Assembly (NCBI RefSeq): GCF_001885585.1
Contig: NZ_LSRP01000001.1
Span: 237,161 to 301,160, forward strand
Reading direction: 5' to 3'
From: Pararhizobium antarcticum
GTDB lineage: Bacteria > Pseudomonadota > Alphaproteobacteria > Rhizobiales > Rhizobiaceae
Length of the DNA stretch: 64,000 nt
Part shown: positions 28,907 to 38,210 of the stretch, piece by piece
Layout of the letters: each line of letters opens with the position of its first letter
Position numbering within the stretch: position 1 is the stretch's first letter
Notes under the pieces: generated by a model
The model's input: only the letters and a program-made list of their open reading frames with translations
What the model was told of the DNA's origin: nothing
Database searches by the model: none
Translations under genes and position numbers: made by a program

Positions 28907-30055
28907 ATGACGATCGAGGCAAACACACCCAGCCTGTCTCAGTTATCCGCAAGCAACGGCAATGTCCGGCCGATCCTGGAATGGATCGCCCGGCGGGCCG
29001 AGCCGGTGGCGATCTCGCTGGGGGCGATCCTTGCCGGCCTGGCGCTCTTTTCCATCTTCATCGCAGTGGTCGGCAAATCGCCGATCGAGCTCTTCAAGCT
29101 GATGTACACCGGCGGCTTCGGCAGCTGGTTTTCCATCCAGAACAGCCTGAGCCGGGCCGCGCCCCTGCTGCTCACCGCGCTCTGCGTCGCTCTGCCTGCC
29201 CGGCTAGGCCTCGTCATCATCGGTGGAGAAGGGGCTGTCGTGCTGGGTGGCGTCGCGGCGGCAGCGGCCGCGCTGCCCTTGACCGGTTCCGTCTCACCCA
29301 TCATCGTTCTTCCGGTCATGGCGATCGCCGGCATGCTCATGGGCGGGATCTGGATCGGCATGGCCGGCCTTCTGCGCCACTATCGCGGCGTCAATGAAAC
29401 CATCGCCTCGCTGCTATTGGCCTATATCGCGATTGCCCTGATGAACCATGTCATCGAAGGCCCGCTGCGCGACCCGGCCTCCCTCAACAAGCCCTCAACG
29501 GCACCGCTTCCGCCGGAATACCTGCTCGGCAACATTCCCGGCATGGACGTCAACTGGGGTCTGGTGATCGGCATTCTCGCCTGCATCCTCTCGTGGATCC
29601 TGATCGAGGCAACGAGCTTCGGATTTGCGGCGCGCATCGCCGGCGGCAATGTCCGCGCCGCCCAGATCCAGGGCCTGCCGGTCGGGCGGCTGATCGTCGG
29701 CTTCACGGCCCTTGCCGGAAGTTTCGCCGGTCTGGCCGGCATGATCGAGGTTGCAGCGGTTCAGGGCAGCGCCAATGCCTCGCTCGCCGCCGGCTACGGC
29801 TATACCGGCATCCTCGTCGCCTTCCTTGCCCGCCACAATCCGCTGGCGGTCATTCCGGTTGCGATCCTGCTGGGCGGCATCGACGCTTCGGGTGGCCTGA
29901 TCCAGCGGCGCATGGGGCTTCCGGATGCCACCGTGCTCGTCCTTCAGGGAACGCTCTTCGTGGTCATCCTGCTTTGCGAAACCCTCTACGGCCGGTTCAA
30001 GATCTTCAATCCCGACCTCTGGAAAACGCCTGCGCTTAAAGGAGGAACAGTCTGA
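28907..30055 (+). CDS. ABC transporter permease (BMP/nucleoside type)
   Basis: This 382-residue protein has about nine membrane segments and is the first permease of the BMP-type importer (YufP family, BPD_transp_2). The GGNVRAAQIQGLPVGRLIVG segment is the coupling loop. A hydrophilic N-terminal tail of about 35 residues precedes the first membrane span. Its stop overlaps the start of the second permease gene. Confidence 0.88.
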   Translation: MTIEANTPSLSQLSASNGNVRPILEWIARRAEPVAISLGAILAGLALFSIFIAVVGKSPIELFKLMYTGGFGSWFSIQNSLSRAAPLLLTALCVALPARLGLVIIGGEGAVVLGGVAAAAAALPLTGSVSPIIVLPVMAIAGMLMGGIWIGMAGLLRHYRGVNETIASLLLAYIAIALMNHVIEGPLRDPASLNKPSTAPLPPEYLLGNIPGMDVNWGLVIGILACILSWILIEATSFGFAARIAGGNVRAAQIQGLPVGRLIVGFTALAGSFAGLAGMIEVAAVQGSANASLAAGYGYTGILVAFLARHNPLAVIPVAILLGGIDASGGLIQRRMGLPDATVLVLQGTLFVVILLCETLYGRFKIFNPDLWKTPALKGGTV

Positions 30056-30981
30056 TGGAAGACACTGGCATCGGCCTCTGGGGCGTTCCCCTGGCCATCC
30101 TCGCGGGCGCCATCCGCGTCTCCACCCCCTTCATCTTCGTCAGCCTCGGGGAATCGATGACCGAACGCTCCGGGCGCATCAATCTCGGCCTTGAAGGCAC
30201 GCTGGTGTTCGGTGCGATGACCGCCTATGCGGTCGCCGTGATGACCGGTTCGCCCTGGCTCGGGGTCCTTGCCGCCATGGCCGCCGGTGCCGTCTTCGGC
30301 CTGATCCACGGCTGGATCTGCAAGTTCCCCAAGGTCAATGACATCGCCATCGGCATTGCCATGATGCAGTTCGGTCTGGGCCTAGCCTTCTTCCTCGGGA
30401 AATCCTTCATCCAGCCGGTCGCGCCGCGCCTGCCATCCATTCCGCTGGGCGGCTGGTCGGATCTGCCACAGATCCAATCGGCCCTCAACATCAATGTCCT
30501 GTTCGTCATTGGCGCGCTTCTGGCGGTCGCCCTCTGGTGGGCTTTCAGGAATACGCGGGTCGGGTTGATCCTGCGCGTCGTCGGCGACAGTTCTGACGCC
30601 GCCCGCGCCATGGGCCTCAACCCGGATACGGTGCGCTTGCTGGCAACGGCCGCCGGTGGATCGTTCGCCGCGGTCGGCGGCGCCTATCTGTCGCTCTATT
30701 ATCCCGGATCCTGGAACGAGGGCATTTCATCGGGACAGGGACTGATGGCCGTGGCGCTGGTGATCTTCGCCCGCTGGAACCCGATCGGCTGTTTCCTTGC
30801 TGCGCTTCTCTTCGGCGGCGCCGGCGCGCTCGGCCCGGCGCTTCAGTCGGTCGGTGTCACGCAGGGATACTATCTCTTCTACGCGGCCCCTTATGTGCTC
30901 ACTCTCGCCATCCTTGTGGCAACCTCTTCGCCGACGCGCTCGCTTGCGGGTGCACCCGGCGCGCTTTCGATTACCAAATAG
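30055..30981 (+). CDS. ABC transporter permease (BMP/nucleoside type)
   Basis: The 308-residue second permease (YufQ family) has the typical start VSTPFIFVSLGESMTERSGRINLGLEG and the coupling segment VGDSSDAARAMGLNPD. Eight or so membrane segments are visible. It is fused in translation to the first permease (ATG within the preceding TGA) and precedes the formamidase by nine bases. Confidence 0.9.
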   Translation: MEDTGIGLWGVPLAILAGAIRVSTPFIFVSLGESMTERSGRINLGLEGTLVFGAMTAYAVAVMTGSPWLGVLAAMAAGAVFGLIHGWICKFPKVNDIAIGIAMMQFGLGLAFFLGKSFIQPVAPRLPSIPLGGWSDLPQIQSALNINVLFVIGALLAVALWWAFRNTRVGLILRVVGDSSDAARAMGLNPDTVRLLATAAGGSFAAVGGAYLSLYYPGSWNEGISSGQGLMAVALVIFARWNPIGCFLAALLFGGAGALGPALQSVGVTQGYYLFYAAPYVLTLAILVATSSPTRSLAGAPGALSITK

Positions 30982-30990
30982 GAGACTGGC

Positions 30991-32007
30991 ATGAACGGTC
31001 TAGGTGGACTGAACAAATCCGAACACGGCGTCGGCATCGGGCTCGTGCAATTGCAGCTTCCCACGGTCGTGACGCGGGACGACCTGGCGCGACAGACGGA
31101 GGTCATCGTCGCGATGGTGGCCAAGGCCCGCCGCAATCAGGGCACCATGGATCTCGTGGTCTTCCCGGAATACGCCTTGCACGGCCTGTCGATGGACATC
31201 AATCCGGAGATCATGTGCCGTCTAGACGGCCCCGAGGTCGCAGCCTTCAAAAAGGCCTGCAGGGACAATTCCATCTGGGGCTGTTTTTCCATCATGGAGT
31301 TCAATCCCGATGGCATGCCCTACAATTCCGGCCTGATCATTGACGATCAGGGCGATCTGAAACTCTATTATCGCAAGATGCACCCCTGGGTGCCGGTGGA
31401 GCCATGGGAGCCGGGCAATCTTGGCATTCCCGTGATCGACGGCCCGAAAGGCGCCAAGCTGGCGCTGATCATCTGCCATGATGGCATGTTCCCGGAAATG
31501 GCCCGGGAATGCGCCTACAAGGGTGCCGAAATCATGATCCGCACGGCCGGCTACACGGCCCCGATCCGCGACAGCTGGAAATTCACCAACCAGTCGAACG
31601 CGTTTTGCAATCTCATGGTCACCGCCAATGTCTGCATGTGCGGCTCGGACGGAACCTTCGATTCGATGGGCGAAGGCATGATCTGCAATTTCGATGGCGC
31701 GATCATCGCGCATGGCACATCCGGCCGCGTCAACGAGATCATCACCGCCGAGGTTCGGCCCGATCTGGTGCGCGAGGCACGCCTCGGCTGGGGCGTCGAA
31801 AACAACATCTACCAGTTTGGCCATCGCGGTTATGTCGCGGTTGCCGGCGGCGCCGGCGATGCGCCCTATAGCTACATGCACGATCTGGTGGCCGGACAGT
31901 ACCGTCTGCCCTGGGAAGCCGAGGTCAAGGTGACCGACGGCACGTCCTGCGGCTTCGAAAAACCTGTCCGCACCTATGGCAAAACTTTCAAACTGGCGGG
32001 CGAATAG
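30991..32007 (+). CDS. amiF: Formamidase (AmiF type)
   Basis: The 338-residue protein is a nitrilase-superfamily amidase closest to AmiF, which hydrolyses formamide to formate and ammonia. The catalytic triad is Glu60 (VVFPEY), Lys129 (YYRKM) and Cys162 (IICHDGM). ENNIYQLGHRGYVA-like sequence ([15 protein letters not shown]) and the C-terminal [15 protein letters not shown] match the AmiF family over its full length. It lies between the permease and the biuret hydrolase genes. Formamide is not a known intermediate of cyanuric acid breakdown, so it may widen the range of the operon to another small amide, or act on a different ureide. Confidence 0.85.
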   Translation: MNGLGGLNKSEHGVGIGLVQLQLPTVVTRDDLARQTEVIVAMVAKARRNQGTMDLVVFPEYALHGLSMDINPEIMCRLDGPEVAAFKKACRDNSIWGCFSIMEFNPDGMPYNSGLIIDDQGDLKLYYRKMHPWVPVEPWEPGNLGIPVIDGPKGAKLALIICHDGMFPEMARECAYKGAEIMIRTAGYTAPIRDSWKFTNQSNAFCNLMVTANVCMCGSDGTFDSMGEGMICNFDGAIIAHGTSGRVNEIITAEVRPDLVREARLGWGVENNIYQFGHRGYVAVAGGAGDAPYSYMHDLVAGQYRLPWEAEVKVTDGTSCGFEKPVRTYGKTFKLAGE

Positions 32008-32018
32008 GAGTTCACACG

Positions 32019-32720
32019 ATGGATGCTATGGCAAAAGGCACGCAGCACTTTATCAAGGCAGACCCCTATCCGTGGCCCTATAACGGCGCGCTGCGGCCCG
32101 ATAATACCGCCCTGATCATAATCGACATGCAGACGGACTTCTGTGGGAAAGGCGGCTATGTCGACCACATGGGCTACGACCTGTCCCTGGTGCAGGCACC
32201 GATCGAACCCATCAAGGCGGTGCTTTCGGCCATGCGTGCCAAGGGCTACCACATCATCCACACGCGTGAAGGCCATCGCCCCGACCTTGCCGACCTTCCC
32301 GCCAACAAGCGCTGGCGCTCGCAACGCATCGGCGCCGGCATCGGCGATGCGGGCCCCTGCGGCCGCATCCTCACCCGCGGCGAGCCGGGCTGGGACATCA
32401 TTTCCGAACTCTATCCGATCGCGGGCGAGGTCATCATCGACAAGCCCGGCAAGGGCTCGTTCTGCGCCACGGATCTCGAACTCATTCTCAACCAGAAGCG
32501 CATCGAAAACATCATCCTCACCGGCATCACCACCGATGTCTGCGTCTCGACCACCATGCGCGAGGCCAATGACCGCGGCTTTGAATGTGTCATGCTGGAG
32601 GATTGCTGCGGCGCCACCGACTACGGCAATCATCTGGCCGCCATCAAGATGGTAAAGATGCAAGGGGGCGTGTTCGGCGCCATCTCGGACTCCGTATCGC
32701 TGATCGAGGCCCTGCCCTGA
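32019..32720 (+). CDS. biuH: Biuret hydrolase (cysteine hydrolase family)
   Basis: The 233-residue isochorismatase-like cysteine hydrolase has the triad Asp36 (IIIDMQTDF), Lys142 (DKPGKGSF) and Cys175 (TTDVCVSTT). These are the residue numbers I recall for BiuH of Rhizobium leguminosarum 3841, and the N-terminal [17 protein letters not shown] segment is also characteristic. BiuH converts biuret to allophanate and ammonia. It stands next to cyanuric acid hydrolase and upstream of allophanate hydrolase, so the whole route is present. Its stop overlaps the next start (TGATG). Confidence 0.92.
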   Translation: MDAMAKGTQHFIKADPYPWPYNGALRPDNTALIIIDMQTDFCGKGGYVDHMGYDLSLVQAPIEPIKAVLSAMRAKGYHIIHTREGHRPDLADLPANKRWRSQRIGAGIGDAGPCGRILTRGEPGWDIISELYPIAGEVIIDKPGKGSFCATDLELILNQKRIENIILTGITTDVCVSTTMREANDRGFECVMLEDCCGATDYGNHLAAIKMVKMQGGVFGAISDSVSLIEALP

Positions 32721-33775
32721 TGCCTTCGCCAAGCGCTGCCCTCTACCGCGTTGCGGCCAGCGGCCCGGCCGACGTCTCCGGCGTCGAGGCGCTGTTTGCC
32801 GGCGGCCTCGACCCAAAGACCGTCGTCGCCGTGCTCGGCAAGACGGAGGGCAATGGTTGCGTCAATGATTTTACGCGCGGATACGCGACAAGCGCATTCG
32901 AAGCCCTGTTTGCCCGGCATGGCGCAACCGGCGTTTCCATCGTCATGTCAGGCGGCACGGAGGGCGCGCTGTCGCCGCACTGGACCGTCTTCTGCCGCGC
33001 AAAGGTGGAAGCCGCCCCGGCACGGGCCTTGGCCATCGGCGTATCGCGGACACCGGACATGTTGCCTGAAAATCTCGGACGTCGCGCACAGATCAAACTG
33101 GTGGCCGACGGCGTCCGCAAGGCCATGGCGGATGCGGGGATCGTCGAGCCGGGCGACGTGCATTTCGTCCAGATCAAATGTCCGCTGCTGACGCTGGCGC
33201 GGGTGACGGAAACCTATGCGCGCGGCGAAACAACTGTCACCCGCGAGACCTTGAAATCCATGGGATTTTCGCGCGGTGCATCGGCGCTGGGCGTCGCCGT
33301 GGCACTCGGCGAACTCGATCTCGACGGGATAGACGACACCGATATCTGCAATCGCCTCGATCTGTTTTCCGGGCGTGCCTCGACATCAGCCGGCGTCGAG
33401 CTTGTCGATCACGAAATCATCGTGCTGGGCATGAGCGACGCGTGGTCCGGGCCGCTCTTAATCGACCATGCCGTCATGCAGGACGCGATCGACACGGCCT
33501 CCGTTCGAGCCGCCTATGAACGTCTGCCACCGGGAAAGCTTGCCGCCGTCCTGGCCAAGGCCGAACCGGATCCGTCTGGCGCTGTTCGCGGCAGGCGCCA
33601 CACCATGCTCGACGATTCCGATATTGCCGCGACGCGCCACGCGCGCGCCTTTGTCGGCGGTGTGCTTTCCGGTCTGTTCGGCATGACCGACCTCTATGTC
33701 TCCGGCGGCGCCGAACATCAGGGCCCACCCGGTGGCGGCCCCGTCGCCATCATCGTCGAAAAGGCGACCGCATGA
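32720..33775 (+). CDS. atzD: Cyanuric acid amidohydrolase (AtzD/TrzD family)
   Basis: The 351-residue protein belongs to the three-repeat cyanuric acid hydrolase/barbiturase family, which opens the s-triazine ring to carboxybiuret; this decarboxylates to biuret. One Lys and one Ser per repeat can be seen: Lys41 (LGKTEGNGCVND) with Ser77 (MSGGTEG), Lys153 (QIKCPLL) with a Ser in SGRASTSAG (220-223), and Lys280 (LAKAEPD) with Ser328 (VSGGAEHQGPPGGG). I use the ATG at 32720, which overlaps the biuH stop, and not the upstream in-frame ATG inside biuH. Barbiturase activity is the alternative, but the BiuH and allophanate hydrolase neighbours favour cyanuric acid. Confidence 0.9.
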   Translation: MPSPSAALYRVAASGPADVSGVEALFAGGLDPKTVVAVLGKTEGNGCVNDFTRGYATSAFEALFARHGATGVSIVMSGGTEGALSPHWTVFCRAKVEAAPARALAIGVSRTPDMLPENLGRRAQIKLVADGVRKAMADAGIVEPGDVHFVQIKCPLLTLARVTETYARGETTVTRETLKSMGFSRGASALGVAVALGELDLDGIDDTDICNRLDLFSGRASTSAGVELVDHEIIVLGMSDAWSGPLLIDHAVMQDAIDTASVRAAYERLPPGKLAAVLAKAEPDPSGAVRGRRHTMLDDSDIAATRHARAFVGGVLSGLFGMTDLYVSGGAEHQGPPGGGPVAIIVEKATA

Positions 33776-33831
33776 ACACGCTGAACACGAGCCGCGCCCC
33801 GCAGACCAACCTCGAAAGGCAACTGCCATGA
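33772..33831 (+). CDS. 19-codon minicistron between cyanuric acid hydrolase and ATPase
   Basis: An ATG overlapping the atzD stop (ATGA) opens a 19-codon frame, MNTLNTSRAPQTNLERQLP, whose TGA overlaps the ATG of the ATPase gene (ATGA). It would exactly bridge the 52-base gap and let ribosomes pass from atzD to the ATPase gene. It may only be a translational-coupling device or chance; no function for the peptide is visible. Confidence 0.35.
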   Translation: MNTLNTSRAPQTNLERQLP

Positions 33832-35381
33832 TCGCCCACATCCGCGACACGCCCCTGCCCCAGGCCGGAAAGGCCGTCGGCGTCCAGACCATCGGCATGA
33901 CCATGCGCTTCGGCTCGTTCACAGCGCTCGACACTGTCTCGATCGATATTCCGGCCGGGAGTTTCCACGCCCTTCTCGGCGAAAACGGCGCCGGCAAATC
34001 GACACTGGTCAAGTGCATCATGGGTTTCTACCATCAGACATCAGGGTCTCTCTCCGTCAACGGCCGGGAAGTCACGGTCCAGTCGCCGCGCGACGCCGCC
34101 ACCTACGGGCTCGGCATGGTCTACCAGCAGTTCACGCTGGTGCCCTCGCTGACCGGGGCCGAAAATCTGGTCATCAACCGAACCCATGTGCCTGCGATCA
34201 TCAACTGGGCGAAGGAGCGCAGGGATCTCACCGCCTTCATGGAGCGCATGCCGTTCAAGATTCCGCTCGACCGTCCCGTGAGCGAGCTTGCGGCGGGCGA
34301 GAAGCAGAAGCTCGAAATCGTCAAGCAGCTATATCTCGGCCGCAGTTTCCTTATCCTCGACGAGCCGACCTCGGTGCTGACGCCGGCCGAAGCCGACGAG
34401 ATGCTCGGTCTGGTGCGCGGCATGACCGAACGCGGCGAATTGACGGTTTTGATGATCAGCCACAAATTCCACGAAGTGACGAAGTTTGCCGACGCCGTCA
34501 CCGTTCTCAGGCGCGGCAAGATGGCGGGCAGCGGACTGGTCAAGGACCTGACCACCCGGGACATGGCCGCGATGATGATCGGCGATGTCAAGCTTGCCGA
34601 ACTCGACACGCGCCTGCCGGTGCCATCAGACGCCAGGCCCATTCTGGTGGTCAGCGACATCAGGGCGCCGGATCGCACGGGGCTGAAGACGATCGACATC
34701 GGCAATCTGACCGTCCATGCCGGCGAAATCGTCGGCATTGCCGGTATTTCCGGCAATGGCCAGAAGGAACTCGCCGAAGTGCTGGCCGGCCAGCGCCCGG
34801 CAGACGCCGGCAGCATCACCGTGAAGGGCGCGCTCTACACTGCCACACGGCAGGAAACCCGCATCAACAATGTCCGCTTCATTCCCGAGGAGCCCTTGAA
34901 CAATGCCTGCGCCCCGAGGATGACGGTCACGGAAAACCTCGCCTTCCGCACCTTCGATGTGAAGAAAGCGGGCGGCGATGCGCTCTGGCTCGACATGAAA
35001 TCGATGCGCAAGCGGGCCGCGTCGCTGATTTCCGATTTCAAGGTCAAGACGGCGTCGCATGCCTCGCCGATCGCCTCTCTGTCCGGCGGCAATGTGCAGC
35101 GCGCGGTGCTTGCCCGCGAGCTGACGGGCGATGTCGATTTGCTGATCGTCTCCAATCCCTGCTTCGGGCTGGATTTCTCGGCCGTCGCCGAAATCCGCGC
35201 CCGCATCATGAAAGCCCGCAATGCCGGCACCGCCGTCCTGCTGCTCTCGGAAGATCTCGACGAACTTCTCGAGATGTCCGACCGGATCATGGTCATGTCG
35301 GACGGCAAGCTGGTTTACGAGACACCGGCACTTTCAGCGGATATCTCCGTGATCGGCGCGCATATGGCGGGGCATCACTGA
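33828..35381 (+). CDS. ABC transporter ATP-binding protein (BMP/nucleoside type, tandem)
   Basis: The 517-residue protein has two ABC domains. The first has GENGAGKST, AAGEKQKLEIVKQL and LILDEPTSVLTP; the second has a degenerate GISGNGQKE, LSGGNVQRAVLARELT and LLIVSNPCFGLDFS, where the usual DEPT is SNPC, so only the first site is likely to hydrolyse ATP. The start at 33828 is preferred because the upstream in-frame ATG at 33696 lies inside atzD. Unusually the ATPase gene is separated from its permease genes by three catabolic genes. It overlaps the next gene by one base. Confidence 0.88.
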   Translation: MIAHIRDTPLPQAGKAVGVQTIGMTMRFGSFTALDTVSIDIPAGSFHALLGENGAGKSTLVKCIMGFYHQTSGSLSVNGREVTVQSPRDAATYGLGMVYQQFTLVPSLTGAENLVINRTHVPAIINWAKERRDLTAFMERMPFKIPLDRPVSELAAGEKQKLEIVKQLYLGRSFLILDEPTSVLTPAEADEMLGLVRGMTERGELTVLMISHKFHEVTKFADAVTVLRRGKMAGSGLVKDLTTRDMAAMMIGDVKLAELDTRLPVPSDARPILVVSDIRAPDRTGLKTIDIGNLTVHAGEIVGIAGISGNGQKELAEVLAGQRPADAGSITVKGALYTATRQETRINNVRFIPEEPLNNACAPRMTVTENLAFRTFDVKKAGGDALWLDMKSMRKRAASLISDFKVKTASHASPIASLSGGNVQRAVLARELTGDVDLLIVSNPCFGLDFSAVAEIRARIMKARNAGTAVLLLSEDLDELLEMSDRIMVMSDGKLVYETPALSADISVIGAHMAGHH

Positions 35382-36058
35382 TGCCAGAAAAACACACAGC
35401 AGAGATCAAGGCAGAGCCCTTCGCCTTCCCGCTCAAGCGCGATGCCATCGCGCTTGTCGTGATCGACATGCAGCGCGATTTTGCCGAGCCCGGCGGTTTC
35501 GGCGCCAGCCTCGGCAATGATGTCGGCCGGATCACGAAGATCATTCCCGACGTCAAGCGCCTCATCGAGGGCTTCCGGATGGCTGGCCTGCCGGTCATCC
35601 ACACCATGGAGTGCCATCGCCCCGATCTTTCCGACCTGCCACCCGCCAAACGCAATCGCGGCAATCCGGCGCTGAAGATCGGCGACGCGGGTCCGATGGG
35701 TCGGGTGCTGATCGCAGGCGAAGCCGGCACTGCGATCCTTTCCGAACTCGCGCCGATCGACGGCGAGATCGTCATCGAGAAACCCGGCAAGGGCGCATTT
35801 TACGCGACGCCGCTGGGCGATATCCTCAAGGCGCGCGGCATAGAACAAATCGTCTTTGCCGGCGTCACCACGGAGGTCTGCGTCCAGACCACCATGCGCG
35901 AGGCCAATGACCGCGGCTATGAATGCCTGCTCGCCGAAGAAGCGACGGAAAGCTATTTCCCGGAATTCAAGACGGCGGCAATTGCGATGATCACCGCCCA
36001 GGGCGCCATTGTCGGCTGGGTCGGCTCGGTCGACGATATCATCAAAGGAATAGCCTGA
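35381..36058 (+). CDS. Cysteine hydrolase, candidate triuret hydrolase
   Basis: The 225-residue isochorismatase-like protein has the triad Asp29 (VVIDMQRDF), Lys134 (EKPGKGAF) and Cys167 (TTEVCVQTT), followed by [17 protein letters not shown]. It is a paralogue of the BiuH encoded earlier in this operon but clearly diverged, with no [10 protein letters not shown] segment. Triuret hydrolase (TrtA), which makes carboxybiuret from triuret, is a member of this family found near BiuH genes. RutB-like ureidoacrylate hydrolases are the other relatives. The neighbours make a ureide substrate likely; the exact one is open. Confidence 0.6.
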   Translation: MPEKHTAEIKAEPFAFPLKRDAIALVVIDMQRDFAEPGGFGASLGNDVGRITKIIPDVKRLIEGFRMAGLPVIHTMECHRPDLSDLPPAKRNRGNPALKIGDAGPMGRVLIAGEAGTAILSELAPIDGEIVIEKPGKGAFYATPLGDILKARGIEQIVFAGVTTEVCVQTTMREANDRGYECLLAEEATESYFPEFKTAAIAMITAQGAIVGWVGSVDDIIKGIA

Positions 36059-36411
36059 TGCCGGAAACGACGAGAGAAAGCCTGACCGCTGGCGGCTGGA
36101 AGACATTGTCCTTCGAACCCTTCCGCGACGCGGTGACGATCCACTGGATCCAGCCCTTCGAGACCGACCAGCCGGGCGTGGCCCTGTTGAAATACGAAGC
36201 CGGCGCCGCTGTGCCACGCCATCGGCACATGGGGCTCGAAACCATCGTGGTGCTGGAAGGCACGCAATCCGACGAGGCCGGCGACTACGGTCCCGGCAGC
36301 CTCGTCGTCAACAGGGAAGGCTCCGAACATTCCGTCTGGAGCGATACCGGATGCGTGGTCCTGATCCAGTGGGATCGGCCCGTGAAAATACTGCAAGAGG
36401 AACTGGCATGA
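36058..36411 (+). CDS. Cupin-domain protein
   Basis: The 117-residue protein is a single cupin barrel of the ChrR-like type. The metal residues of motif 1 are visible (AAVPRHRHMGLETIVVLEG, two His and a Glu) and DYGPGSLVVNREGSEHSVWSD provides motif 2 with its His. It overlaps the upstream cysteine hydrolase by one base and allophanate hydrolase by four, so it is part of the operon. It might be a small accessory or sensing protein, or an enzyme on a ureide intermediate. No function is established from the sequence. Confidence 0.7.
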   Translation: MPETTRESLTAGGWKTLSFEPFRDAVTIHWIQPFETDQPGVALLKYEAGAAVPRHRHMGLETIVVLEGTQSDEAGDYGPGSLVVNREGSEHSVWSDTGCVVLIQWDRPVKILQEELA

Positions 36412-38210
36412 CAGATACGCCTGCATTCGATATCGGCTCCCTGCACACGGCCTATGCCGGCGGATGGCCGGCGTCGAACATGATCGAAACGCTGTTCGAG
36501 CGCATCGCGGCCATCGCCGATCCCGGCATTTTCCTGCATCTGGCGGACCGGCAGGACCTGCTTGAACAGGTGGCTGGGCTCGGTTCCTTCGATCCGACAG
36601 CAAAGCCGCTCTGGGGCATCCCCTTCGCCGTCAAGGACAACATCGACGTTGCCGGCATGCCGACGACCGCCGCCTGCCCGGACTATGCCTATCTGCCGGA
36701 CAGGGACGCCACCGTCGTGCGCCTGCTGAAGGACGCGGGTGCCATCGTCATCGGCAAGACCAATCTCGACCAGTTCGCCACCGGCCTTGTCGGCATGCGC
36801 TCGCCCTATCCGATCCCCCGCAATGCGATCGACCCCTCGCTTGTGCCCGGCGGCTCCAGTTCCGGCTCGGCGGTCGCAACCGCACACGGCATCGTCAGCT
36901 TCGCGCTCGGCACGGACACCGCCGGCTCCGGCCGCATCCCGGCCGGGCTCAACAACATTGTCGGCCTGAAACCGAGCGTCGGCGCACTGTCGACGACGGG
37001 CGTCATACCCGCCTGCCGCACGCTCGACTGCGTTTCGATCTTCGCGCTGACAGCCGCCGACGCATGGTCGGTCTTCTCCGTCGCTGCGCGCCACGACCCC
37101 AGTGATGCCTATTCCAAATCCGTCCCGGCAACCGGTCACGGCCCGCTGCCGCCCGTCCTGAAGATCGGCGTTCCGGCCAGACACGACCGCCACTTCTTTG
37201 GCGACGACGCCATGGAGACAGCCTACGCGGCGGCGCTCGACCGGCTGGTTGAACTCGGCCATACCCTCGTCGACGTGCCGTTCGATGACTTCTATGCGAC
37301 GGCCAATCTGCTGTATGAAGGTGCCTGGGTCGCCGAGCGCTATGCGGCGGTCAAGGACTTCTTCAACGCCAGCGAAGCCTCGTTCCATCCCGTCACCCGG
37401 AAAATCTATGGGGCCGCAAAAACGCTGACCGCCGCAGATGCCTTCAACGGGCTCTATGCCCTGCAGGCATTGAAACAGAAAGTGGCACCGCTGATCGCCT
37501 CTGTCGATCTGTTCTGCGTGCCCACAGCGCCACGCCACTACACGACGGCCGAACTCGCGGCGGAACCGATCCGCGAGAACTCGCGTCTCGGCACCTACAC
37601 CAATTTCGTCAACCTGCTCGACATGTGCGGCATCGCCGTGCCGACCGGCACCCGCAGCGACGGCCTTCCCGCCAGCGTCACGCTTTTGGCCGCATCCGGC
37701 AAGGATGGAATGACCGCAGCGCTTGCGGCGAGAATCCATCAGGCCAGCGGCCTGACACTCGGTGCGACTGGCTGGCCCCAGCCTCCGGCACGGCCGACGG
37801 CCGATATCAGCGCACCTGGCATCGATCTGGTGGTTGTCGGCGCGCATCTCTCCGGCATGCCGCTGAATGGCCAGTTGAAGGCACTTGAGGCAAGCTTCGT
37901 ACGGACGGCGAAGACCGCTGCCAGCTATCGGCTGTACAGCCTTGCCGGCCAGACACCGGCAAAACCCGGCCTGATCCGCTGCTCGGATGATACAGGCGCA
38001 CAGATCGCGGTCGAGGTCTGGCGATTGTCGGCCGCGGCCTTCGGTCAGTTTGTCGCCGCCATTCCGTCCCCCCTCGGGATCGGCACGATCCTGCTGAGTG
38101 ATGGCAGCGAGGCCAAGGGTTTTCTGGTCGAACCTGTTGGCCTCGAAGACGCGGTCGATATCTCGGACTTCGGCGGCTGGCGGGCCTTCGTTGACAGGCC
38201 TTCGGCGTAG
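36408..38210 (+). CDS. atzF: Allophanate hydrolase AtzF
   Basis: The 600-residue protein is an amidase-signature enzyme with the Ser-cisSer-Lys triad Lys76 (FAVKDNID), Ser150 (GGSSSGSA) and Ser174 (TDTAGSGR). The spacing of 74 and 24 residues is that of AtzF from strain ADP (91, 165, 189). The C-terminal domain of about 120 residues (FVRTAKTAASYRLYSLAG, then GIGTILLSDGSEAKGFLVE) is the AtzF decarboxylase-like domain, so both activities of the family may be present. It turns allophanate into ammonia and CO2 as the last step of the pathway. The start at 36408 overlaps the cupin stop. Its TAG stop directly abuts the stop of the convergent permease gene. Confidence 0.93.
   Translation: MTDTPAFDIGSLHTAYAGGWPASNMIETLFERIAAIADPGIFLHLADRQDLLEQVAGLGSFDPTAKPLWGIPFAVKDNIDVAGMPTTAACPDYAYLPDRDATVVRLLKDAGAIVIGKTNLDQFATGLVGMRSPYPIPRNAIDPSLVPGGSSSGSAVATAHGIVSFALGTDTAGSGRIPAGLNNIVGLKPSVGALSTTGVIPACRTLDCVSIFALTAADAWSVFSVAARHDPSDAYSKSVPATGHGPLPPVLKIGVPARHDRHFFGDDAMETAYAAALDRLVELGHTLVDVPFDDFYATANLLYEGAWVAERYAAVKDFFNASEASFHPVTRKIYGAAKTLTAADAFNGLYALQALKQKVAPLIASVDLFCVPTAPRHYTTAELAAEPIRENSRLGTYTNFVNLLDMCGIAVPTGTRSDGLPASVTLLAASGKDGMTAALAARIHQASGLTLGATGWPQPPARPTADISAPGIDLVVVGAHLSGMPLNGQLKALEASFVRTAKTAASYRLYSLAGQTPAKPGLIRCSDDTGAQIAVEVWRLSAAAFGQFVAAIPSPLGIGTILLSDGSEAKGFLVEPVGLEDAVDISDFGGWRAFVDRPSA

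Noticed and set aside
36285..37847. A 520-codon minus-strand frame opposite allophanate hydrolase
   Set aside because: The plus-strand gene has the complete amidase triad with AtzF spacing; the antisense frame has no similarity I can name.
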